A stretch of DNA of 23,850 nucleotides from Coptodactyla brooksi. Its lineage: Eukaryota; Arthropoda; Insecta; Coleoptera; Scarabaeidae. The stretch is taken from NCBI GenBank assembly GCA_033557675.1, contig JAWQRM010000348.1, forward strand, positions 1-23,850, read 5' to 3'. A program made the position numbers and the translations under genes. The notes below the pieces were generated by a model that saw only the letters and a program-made list of their open reading frames with translations, searched no databases and was not told the DNA's origin. Positions 1 through 9,800 of the stretch are shown piece after piece; position 1 is the stretch's first letter, and every line of letters begins with the position of its first letter.

Positions 1-95
1 ATATATATATATACATACATATATATATATATATATATACATGTATATATACATATATATATATATATATTTATATACATACATATACATATATT
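1..95. repeat. AT/ACAT-rich simple repeat
   Basis: Alternating AT with interspersed ACAT/TACATA units runs from the window edge to about position 95. It is a microsatellite-type low-complexity tract and no coding is visible in it. Confidence 0.9.
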
Positions 96-907
96 AATAT
101 TTGATAGTAAAAGAAAACTGGTGAAAATAAAATTAGTGAAATTAAGAAATGCAGTTCTAAAAAGTCAAAAAAAATTGGCGCCGTACGTGGTCTCCAACTG
201 ACTCGCGCCAAGCGACAAAATATACAGAGCACGCCTTAAGCTACTTAGCTACAGTGCTTCATGCTTAGTGAACGCTATCAAACATACTTACCAGAGAGTT
301 GGTAAAATGCTCAACTTTACACGGAAATTTCTCAGTAACGAAGGCCCATTCACCCAAACCCTTTTACGCTTTTTGTACCCTCGACCTCCCCTATCGAATG
401 AACTATAACTCATTCAAATTTGTATTTCGCAGTTGGCGGCATCTCCTTGTTAGATGAATTCAACAGTGCTTAATTTGATCTTCGGTGAAACGAATTGGAT
501 TATTTGGACTCAGTAGTGCATAAGTTGTTAGTTTTACTTACTTAGTGTTACTTTTACTTATTGACATTGCATTTTGTACTCATATTTTTAGTATGAAGTA
601 ATAGAATGCAAGCCTCCTAACTCATTCACTTGGATTCAGTAAGCTTACCATATTTCTTATATTTATTAACAGTTAACAGTATTTTGTTTATATTTCTGAG
701 GTAAGATTAGAAACACGACTGAACACCAACTAATAATTATAATATTTATTAACTATCAATCAGATACATTAAATAACAAAATAATTTTCCAATTAAGAGC
801 ACATTCCTTCGTTAATTAACTGATAACAACCAACAACAACACTCATCATGCTTGTCTCATTATATCAGTGTTGTTTTTTCAAATACGTATATTCTTTTTT
901 ATATAAA
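96..907. other. gene-free 5' flank of the cathepsin gene
   Basis: No coding exon or recognisable repeat was seen here. In particular I found nothing resembling the ryanodine receptor exon expected to follow exon 15. The stretch just before the cathepsin ATG is very AT-rich and presumably holds its promoter and 5' UTR, but no clear core promoter could be assigned. Confidence 0.5.
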
Positions 908-1900
908 ATGAATAATTTGGTTTTAGCCGTGTGCTCTTTATTATTATTTGTTTGTGTACCTTTAAAGGTATATTATCCAGATGATAAAAACATTGAAGAA
1001 TTTGATGCATATCTGGCAAGATATAACAAAAGCTATAATGATACGGAGTATCCAAAAAGGCTGAAAGTGTTTATAACCTCCAAAGAAAAGATTCATGCAC
1101 TCAATACAGAACGGAGTCATCCTGATTCGGCGTATTATGGATTAACAAAATACACTGACTTACTACCCTTTGAATTTTTAGTAGGTAATTTTTTGAAAAA
1201 AACTGGAAGTGAACCAAGCTTTAAAGAATGGCTTAATGAACATAAAAAGGATATTCCTTTAAAAGTTGATTGGCGCAATAAGGATATTTTTTCTTCTATA
1301 TACAATCAAGGGGTATGTGGTGCATGTTGGGCATTCACAACAATAGAATCTATAGAATCCCGTAAAGCTATTCAAAGTAAGAAATTAATAAAACTAAGCG
1401 TACAACAAATGATTGATTGTTCAATACAAAACGACGGATGTGATGGAGGGGATATGTGTGTTTTACTAGAAGAAATAGTAGAAAAAAAGATTACAATTGT
1501 TAAAGATAGTGAATATCCATTAACACTTCACACTGGAGAATGCAAAATAAAAAATGTAACAGATGGGGTTACTGTAAAAAACTACAAATGCGAGTACTTG
1601 GGAAATCATGAAGAAATGATTTTGAATTATTTAGCAAACATAGGCCCTATTAGTGCTGCTGTTAACGCAGGTGTATGGCAAAATTATTTAGGAGGAATTA
1701 TTCAGTATCACTGCGATGATTCACCATTTTTTATGAACCATGCTATTCAGATAGTGGGCTATGATGTCAGTGGCCCAATACCGTACTATATTGTAAGGAA
1801 TTCATGGGGAACAGATTTTGGGGAGAATGGATACCTACGTATTGTCATTGGGAAGAATATGTGTGGTATAGCAAATAAAGTTGTTAGCATTTACATATAA
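908..1900 (+). CDS. cathepsin O-like papain-family cysteine protease, complete, intronless
   Basis: Papain-fold (C1A) endopeptidase, expected in lysosomes or secreted. I start at the ATG at 908 (330 residues) because a hydrophobic signal peptide (LVLAVCSLLLFVCV) follows it directly. An in-frame ATG at 848 would add 20 residues ahead of the signal. Residues about 27-95 form an I29-like propeptide, and the mature enzyme probably begins near residue 117 (IPLKVDWR). Catalytic residues are all present: Gln134 and Cys140 in NQGVCGACWAF, His278 in MNHAIQIVGYD, and Asn298 in RNSWG. Cathepsin O hallmarks rather than L/B are SVQQMIDCS, VKDSEYP, WQNYLGGIIQ and the C-terminal CGIA..V.SI. The active-site motif reads GACWAF where most relatives have GSCWAF or GGCWAF. 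There are no stops or frameshifts, so it looks functional. It lies on the strand opposite RyR and apparently inside an RyR intron. Confidence 0.93.
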   Translation: MNNLVLAVCSLLLFVCVPLKVYYPDDKNIEEFDAYLARYNKSYNDTEYPKRLKVFITSKEKIHALNTERSHPDSAYYGLTKYTDLLPFEFLVGNFLKKTGSEPSFKEWLNEHKKDIPLKVDWRNKDIFSSIYNQGVCGACWAFTTIESIESRKAIQSKKLIKLSVQQMIDCSIQNDGCDGGDMCVLLEEIVEKKITIVKDSEYPLTLHTGECKIKNVTDGVTVKNYKCEYLGNHEEMILNYLANIGPISAAVNAGVWQNYLGGIIQYHCDDSPFFMNHAIQIVGYDVSGPIPYYIVRNSWGTDFGENGYLRIVIGKNMCGIANKVVSIYI

Positions 1901-2009
1901 CTTTAATAACAGACTATAATGTTCGAAACGGAAGAATGATTTGAAATTAAGGCTGTGTATAAATTAAATCAAATATCACATGAATATAAATTGGACTTGT
2001 AAATATATT

Positions 2010-2015
2010 AATAAA
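2010..2015 (+). terminator. AATAAA polyadenylation signal of the cathepsin gene
   Basis: A canonical AATAAA lies 110 bases after the cathepsin stop codon, followed by a T-rich stretch (ttctttattcattt) near 2040. This suggests a short 3' UTR. Confidence 0.6.
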
Positions 2016-2196
2016 GTCCTTAAACAATCCATTCATTACTTCTTTATTCATTTAACCTTATGACTTTCGATGACTTTAAATCGATTTTAAAAAGTTTGTT
2101 CTAATTCTAATAGCATAACTTTTCATATACTTGGTAAAACATATACCGTACTGGAAAATACATCTTGTTGCATAGGGGTATTGTATCATCGTCTAA

Positions 2197-2470
2197 TTGG
2201 CGCACGAGTCAGGTGATCCCGGAGATCGCACGACAATTAGCGAGTCATGCACTTACCTCGACAGCTTTGACGAATGCACATCTCAACCGTTTTTACAACC
2301 GCTGAGAGTTCAAATTATCAGGTGGTATTTGAGCGGTAATTCTTTGGTAGAAATTGTAAATTTATTCGCAGTTGCTTTCGAAAATCGTCTAGTTACATCG
2401 CATTGCGTATTGTCAATGTATTCGAAACGATAATTTGTGCCACAGGTCGTCGCCAACGTCACTTAAAATT
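2197..2470 (+). pseudogene. decayed IS630/Tc1/mariner-type transposase, N-terminal helix-turn-helix part
   Basis: The frame at about 2304-2396 reads LRVQIIRWYLSGNSLVEI then NLFAVAFENR. This resembles the first DNA-binding helices of insect IS630/mariner-like transposases (R..II..Y..GNS..E....F...F..R). After a frame change near 2390 the text reads YIALRIVNVFETI and then GRRQRH, which fits the next helices and the linker to the second HTH. The frame is interrupted, so this is a remnant. The family assignment is from memory of the motif pattern and is tentative. Confidence 0.5.
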
Positions 2471-2984
2471 TGAATGAGATCATAATAAAAATTATTTAAG
2501 CTCATCAAACTATTACACCAAAAATACTCTTCAGAGTGAAGAGAAATTTTTACGACAAGTTAGGGTATTGTTTAGCGAAATAGGAGGCACCTTTAAATTA
2601 GGAGGAATCTTTCATTTAGCTTTACTTTTAAATATTAGAATTATTTTATTTTAAAGTGACCTTTTATTTGAGTAAGAACGAAATTTTTGTTTGTTCGCCG
2701 AACTCAAACGTTCGAAAAGAGATGAATGAACATTTATTGATAGTAGTTAAAAAACAAGTGCATGTAAGACAATTTCAACCAGACATGAGTGCATACTCCC
2801 ATGACATTAGAAGTTTTAGTAAGGACTCGTGCCGTAGATCAAGCGAGTTCATGAGGTGGAGTCACGTGTTATGTGAATCTCGTATGAGACAAGTAAGATT
2901 TTCCCACGCAGTATGAAGATAAATACAGCAACATTAATTGAAAATTTATTAATAGTAATAGATCTGTCTGTACGTGAAGAATTT

Positions 2985-3125
2985 TTCCTGAAAATAATAT
3001 CAAACTAGTAGAATTTTGTGAAACCGAGACTGAAAAAGCAAAGGAGAGTGAATTTTTTAGGAAAATTTTCAGATGAATCATCTTTTACCACTGATGGTTA
3101 TCACAATAAAAGGAAAAAGAAAGCA
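2985..3125 (+). pseudogene. decayed IS630/Tc1/mariner-type transposase, first catalytic Asp region
   Basis: The frame reading EFCETETEKAKESEFFRKI is followed, after a +1 shift, at 3066-3110 by FSDESSFTTDGYHNK. This is the typical first catalytic aspartate block (FSDE..F...G..N) of IS630/mariner-like DDE transposases, with the usual R..EFCE...E...F lead-in. It may belong to the same insertion as the HTH fragment at 2197-2470. The spacing (about 0.7 kb) is longer than in an intact element, so rearrangement is likely. Confidence 0.55.
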
Positions 3126-3571
3126 TTGAACAGTTGCTAGAATTGTGGGTTGAGAACTTTTAGCTTTGCAACAAAGTTAAACAAGTCACAATCAGGAGCG
3201 ATGAACTCAACCGGTCTTTTTTATTTAAGTAAGAAAGAAGAACATGAAGAAAGATTTACGTAATGATGATTCACTCAATCGAAGAAGAAAAATCGAAAGT
3301 CTCTGAGACAATAATAATCAGAACAATAATGAGACAAAAGCAAATAAATTGAAATGAATATTGACCACTATTGAATTTCTTTCAACTTCTTTGGCAATCT
3401 ATAACTTTCAATTATAAGTTTGTTAGTAATACTTATTAGAAGTTGGACATAAAAAAATGCAAAAAAATGTACACTTTTGCGAATATTTAGGTTACTTACT
3501 ACAAATCCTTCAAATACCTTTCATAAGGTAAACTGAAGAAAATATGTAAATCATGCTTGGTAAGTACGTAC
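3126..3571 (-). other. RyR intron sequence downstream of exon 15
   Basis: On the minus strand this follows the GTACGT donor of RyR exon 15. No further RyR exon could be found between here and position 1, so the intron is at least 3.5 kb and continues beyond the window. I see no other feature in this stretch. Confidence 0.6.
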
Positions 3572-3864
3572 CTTTTCTAATATAAGGTTCTATTGTATCA
3601 AAAACGACTTGTGTAGATCGCCCGCCTGTCCACAAATAACATCCATCAAAACCAAAAGAGTACAAATCATCTCCAACACCGTTCCCACCCCATTTTTCAC
3701 CACCTCCTGGATAAGGAATATAACCTTTGGAGTTAGCCCAACCGATACGCAAGTGTGGCGTCATATGAGTAGTTTGCTCTAAATGGTCCATCGTTACCTC
3801 GAAATACCACTTCTGGTATATTGCACTACCTTGAACACGACCCACAAATATATTTGGTCGTACA
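3572..3864 (-). CDS. RyR: RyR coding exon 15, first SPRY domain
   Basis: Acceptor atttcag. Encodes VRPNIFVGRVQGSAIYQKWY then HLRIGWANSKGYIPYPGGGE, GGNGVGDDLYSFGFDG and DTIEPYIRKG, the start of SPRY1. I set the end at AAAAG|GTACGT, leaving one base. The next exon (expected DVIGC-like) is not in the window. Confidence 0.95.
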
Positions 3865-6800
3865 CTGAAATGCAATGGCATATACATGTACTACATCAAG
3901 TTAAAAGGTTTTCGATGCCTTACCTAGCTACGTGATCCACTAGCTGTGTTTGTAACAGCAAATTCTTTCCTGGCAGCAAGAAATCGCAAATGTTGTTTTG
4001 TGAACTACGAACTGCTACACCGTTACCCACGCAAAGTGAACATAAGACATCAAGGACCTTTGGATCTCTCCCATGCTTTTCTAGCAGTGATATGATAACT
4101 TTAATATGTTCATCCTAAACAAAAGGTTTTCAGATATTTTATCATGTACAATTATTATCAAGAAAATGACAATTTATCTTCAATGGAAAATAATAATCAC
4201 ACTTTAAACTAAAATGATACTGTTTTGAAGATTTTACAAAAAAAAATAAATTACTTACTTTCATCATATTTAAGGCTTCCGGAGAATCAATAAGGACGCA
4301 ATGCAACACATCAAGCATTCCTGTGCCTTCGCTGGAAGCTTGTGAGCCCAACCGAGAGAACAGCCAATTCAAACGGTTCGAATTAGCGAACTGTGCACAA
4401 TTTGTGTGATTTCCTTTAATGATTGCTGCTAGCAACTGATACAAGTAGCCGGAGATCATCTCCCAGCTCTGGTCACCCGAAAGTGCGGCCACGAATCCTT
4501 GCGATGTGATGACGTTAATTTTATCGATGGCTTCCAAAATTAAGTTCAAGATGCCCTCCTCTTGGAAGAGGTCTTGGCGGTTTCTTAAAGCCCTGAAACG
4601 ATTCTGTTTCTCTTCGTGCTCCATGTCCTCTTCTGGTTGAGCAAAATAGTTGATTAAATCTTCTAGACACATCACCATTTCGCTTAAGTTAACTGTGTGG
4701 AAGAACATCGAGTGTCTTCGATTCATTTGTAACGTCTCTAAGCCACTATAAAGAAACGAAAACTTAAATCCTCTCTTTTGTTATTATAATGAAACGTACG
4801 TTATAAATTGTGTGAATAAAGAACTGCATTTTCTAATTACTCTAGCTGTTCTGGATTCTTCTTCCTGGCTTCTACTAAAATCCAAGCCATCATCCATTTT
4901 TCCTTCTTCATGAAGTACCGCTTGTTTCTCCTCTACTTTACCCACACCTTTTTTCTTAGTTTCATATGACTGTAATAAATTGTGGAATGTTACCATTATT
5001 TGAGAGAGATATTAGTAATTACAAATATGGACTATATGCTAATTATTTTTGTCTGGTATATGCTTAGAGCAGAAGATTCTTTTTTGAATTATAATTGTTA
5101 AAATTACTCAAAAGACACTATGCGGGGTTTGAACAATCGCCAAAAATTTGTCAAGAACTTTGTTTTTGTCTAAAATTACAAAGGTACAGTGATGTAAGAA
5201 AGTAGTGGATACTTTTAAAAATGTTTTAATTTTAAATTATGTATTTAAGTATTTCAATCTGACCTTATAAGATAACCAAAGTCCTGACTCTGCATGTTGC
5301 ACAATAACAGTAGAGTCACCATATTTTATAATCGGTAGACCTATAACTTCTAAATCTTTGTCTTCTAATACTATTTTTTGATCGTCTTTAGCTTGTCTCA
5401 AGCAGAAAGCTGTTGATGCTGTGGTAGCTTCATCTCTAGAACATCAAATACAGTTTGAACAATAAAGATTATTACGTGGCGCATTACTAGCAATATATTA
5501 CCTCGCCATTAAAATAAGTTCATTATTTTCATTAACACCCAAATATCGGCCAGTGGTAATATGACGAATTCGCATTGGGTGCGACCAATTGATAAAACCC
5601 CCAGCCCACTTTGTCCTGGCCAATTCTAATCGCCACAGTGATCGAGCTTGAGACATTACGCTGCCGCCTTCATAAACAACAATACTAAACACAATCATAT
5701 TAGGAAATGTAGTGACGACTTATCGAAGAGAATTGTATACTTATGTACTGGATCTCTGCTCCATGTGGATGGTATCGTCAGACACTCGTCACCGCCATGG
5801 AAAAATCTGAGGACATCTCCACCAAATACGAAACCCACGTATTTCATGCGCGAAATACCGGTTCCGTAAGGCTGTACAGACCAGTGCGTAACATGGAAGC
5901 TAGCATTAACAATAGATATTTCGTTTTCTTTCGTTGTGTGCTAAAAATCAAATAGTTCTTAAAATGAAGCAAGTAGGTTATCAACCATACTTACCAAATA
6001 ACGTTCAGTGGCAACTGAGACTAAAATAAGATCATCACCAACACGTACTTTTTCACCCTCGGATCTGCAGATTTAATATAATATTATTAGTTGATACTAT
6101 TCAAAAAGTCTAGGTTCTAAATGATAGTAAATGTACTGGACATTTACGAACCCAGACTTTCTGAATAATTAGAATATTTCATAAGAATTATCTCTTAATA
6201 TGGTATTTAGAATGCGTTCAAAAATAGTTTATTACATTGTCCAGAAATAAATTACCCTTTTGTCAACTTTAAATTAATATAGCTTAGTTCATAATAAAGT
6301 TTATTAAAAAAGTAAAATCATTTAAAGCTACACATTTTTGTCAATGAGATGCAAGTTTATTAAATAATTCCTCCAAGCAGGAATTGAACCTTTGATCTTC
6401 TGCTTTCATGACAAGTACTCTTATCATCTCTGCTATGTGACCCCCACTCTTCAGAATATCATCCTCTTATTTCTTCTGTTCCAAAAATCCCGAATAACTG
6501 CAGAACACTGCTAGTTTTCGCTAAATGAGTATATTGGCATCATGTTTCCTTATAAGGTATGAACAGTGCAAAGGGATACATAAGTATTATTTATGTTTCG
6601 CCCAGATATGGAATTAAGTAACTAATCACTCTTGAAAAAATGAATTGACCTCCGAGCAGAAATCAAACACAGGATGTTCTGCTTTCATGATAGGTTCTCT
6701 AACCGTCTGAGCAAGGTGAGTACCTTCTCACTCTTCAGAAAATCATCCTCTACAAATTTATTAACTCTAGCAACACAGAATTTTGGAGATCTTGGGCGAA

Positions 6801-9800
6801 TAAAATTTTCGAAGGCATTTTTAGCATCGACTTAGTCGGTGTAGACTTTCTTTTGCAAAAAGTTGTCGAGATGCTTGAAGAAGTGGTAGTCAGTTGATGA
6901 GAGATCCCAAGTAAGTTGGATGAAACAGAGTTTCGTTGCACGATTGCACCTTTTTGATTGATCAACATATTTCACATGTAATTTCTCTTATTACTTCAAT
7001 TTTGCAACAATACTTCTCCGCGCTAATAGCTTTACATGGATTCAAGCAGTTGTAGTGAAGCATTCTGATCACCAAACAGTCACTATATCTTTATTTTACA
7101 TTTTTGGGAAAGTTTTAGTTTTGAGTTTAAGTATTTTGATACTTAACACAGTCTGACCATACCGTGAAACATATGCAATTACAATGCAGAATCCGTTTAC
7201 TGCAAGTTTTTTGGTTTTCATTGAATTTTTGTGGAATTCATTTACCCAGCAGTTTTTTTCTTTTTAATTGCCCAAAGGTGGTCAAAAACCATTTGCTTAT
7301 GCTCAATTCATTAGTAAGTTCTCAAACTCCTCGATGTGCGCGGTCGCCTTCAAGGGTCTCTTTTTCGCTATGAAATTATTATTGTATTTTGGGAACCAAT
7401 GTTGAATTATGAGAATATAGGAATGTGTTCTTAAAAAATGTTTCAAACTTTAATATAATAAAAATGGCAATTTATTTTCTGACAACCTAAGAGATTATTA
7501 GTGTATCCACTTAATGTTTACTATCACTCCAACTTATTCTTTTCTGTTATTAAATCGTATTCTCCTGTTTCTTTAATGCAATTGTTTTTAACGTAATCCT
7601 GTCTTTTTTAATGCAGTGTAGGTACACCGCTAACAAAACAAAGGAAACAATGTATTAAAAACCGTTCATACAAAGATCCTCAGCCACACATTATCCCCAA
7701 CCAGGTTGACCAAGATAGGTATAATGTCAATTCGAGCTCAGAACTAATCATAGATATATAGAGAAAAAAAGAGGATAGCCATGCCATGCATATGAAGTTT
7801 AACTAAAACAAAAAAAGATACGATTAAGAAAAATTTTTGTTTGAAGATGAAGCGTTTCACATCGGTGTTAGACATTAATATGGCATAAAAGTAACAGGAT
7901 GGAGAGAAGAAAAGGAGTAGGAGACAATTCAGCATAAGTATATAAAATGTGTTTTATATACTTACGTATGATGAATATACCCATTGTCTAATGGGTCTGG
8001 ATCGCATCATGTCAAGCTACACAAAGCGACAGAAAACCGAATGAAACACAAAAAGTGATACTCAAAGAGGAAAGATATGAAAAATAAATATTTTGGGGAG
8101 ATATACACAGAAAACCCTAAAAGGAACAGATTTACGGATATGGAGATAACGAGACAACAGGATCAGGGAAACACCAGAAAAAGCTTAATGAACAAATGTG
8201 TGATAGAAGTCAAAGAGGCAAACTGGTGGTGCCACATAGAAAAAAGTGTCACATAACTTTGTTAATAGTGATATCAAATAGTCGTGCTTATGTATAAAAC
8301 GAAACTGCTGGAAGTGCTAAGGTAACATAACCACTTGTTAATAAAAAGAACGTCAAAATATGCCGAAAACCTTGTAAGTTAAAACATAACAAAAAAAAAC
8401 AAAAAATATGCTTCATTAACAACCCATGTTATGTTGCGATCATGAGAGCATGAATGCAGAAATGAAGAATATGCAAGAGAATTTCAGAGAAAGGCTCAGA
8501 ACAGCCAGAGGCTAGACCACAAAACACCTAAATGTAGAAGTTTACCAGTCAAAAAATAATGTACTTACTGTATCGTAATACAGGATGGGCAATATGTTAA
8601 ACAGATGCAAGAAATAATGAAGGATATAGAACATATTGGATAAATAGATAAAGGTTTAGAAAAAAATTATGCTGGCAGACAAAAATGGCAGTAGTTATAC
8701 CAAAAACAAAAAAAGATAGAATCTTACCTTTGTTTACTAGCAGGATGTACTGTCCACCAACAAGCCTCTCCTTGGCTATGTTCTTGTAAACCCACGTCGA
8801 AAGCTAGCTTGTCATTACTTGAACTGGTTGACAAACATGCTAAATACTAAGAAATAAGTACAAAGATGAAATCAATAGTTTCACGATGAATAATCACATA
8901 TCCAACATACCATATCACTATTTTGATGACGAAGCAGGATAGCATTACCGTACAACAATGTACGATGGCCAGATCCTGTACCTTTTCCCTGATAAATGAA
9001 AAATTGTAAATATTATGTTGGGCTCGTGCTAGCTACAAATAAATATATAAGGGTAGCAAAATGCCGTACTCTATTGTTCTACAAAGCCACATATTTACAC
9101 ATACAAAACCTGGGTATAACAAAGAAAAGTGCTGAATAAAATCGCTTTGGATGTACCATTTAAAAATACAAAAGCTGGAATTTAATTACTGGAACTGGAT
9201 TAAAAACAGTGATGTGCAGGAGTTGAATTAAAATTCTTATTCTTAAATATGGTATTTGGAGAAGAAAACATCTCCATTTACCAAATAAAATACATTTTTT
9301 TCAAAAAATGGTTTTTTAGTTTTTAGTTTACTCATAATAAACCCGGGACGCGAAACTTGGAACACCTTTGGAAGGCCAAATTGTTAGTAAATCACCAAAG
9401 AAAATCCAATTTCTGATATATTTAGAATGTATAGAGAGTAACCATTTTAGTGTCGAAGAATGCTACGGTGTTGCCACGTGCTCATATCGAAAGTGTCTAT
9501 GACGTGATTAATTATCATAACACGAAGCTTGGTGAAAAGAACGTAAAAAGAATTTTGGAAATCGGATAATTCTTAGAGAAAGAAATACTATTTCTTTTTC
9601 TAATAGTAGCAAGTGACGTAAAGAAAGTGGAATTTTATTTGGCCCTTCATCATATATTTAAAGAAAATGCTTGGCACTAAAACAGTTAAGTTTGTAATTG
9701 CCAGAAATGAAGAGTTGCTGAGCTTGTGAATCTAAATGCAAGTATCTTAGAGGAATCGTAATCAACCACAGTTGGAATTGGAAACACATCTCAAAGATAT

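Noticed and set aside
848..907. Upstream in-frame ATG of the cathepsin gene
   Set aside because: It would place 20 extra residues before a good signal peptide, so the second ATG at 908 is the better start.
3874..3889. Alternative RyR exon 15 acceptor (gatgtag) giving a longer exon
   Set aside because: It gives the wrong frame into VRPNIFVGRV; the atttcag acceptor at 3865 matches both phase and homology.
5648..5955. Plus-strand frames over RyR exons 9-10
   Set aside because: They are antisense shadows of strongly conserved RyR coding sequence on the minus strand.
6362..6473. Functional tRNA gene
   Set aside because: A and B boxes are present but no acceptor-stem pairing, clear anticodon arm or conserved length. 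The second diverged copy nearby points to a SINE.
7744..7935. Minus-strand 63-codon frame rich in hydrophobic residues
   Set aside because: Low-complexity A-rich template in an intron, with no family features.
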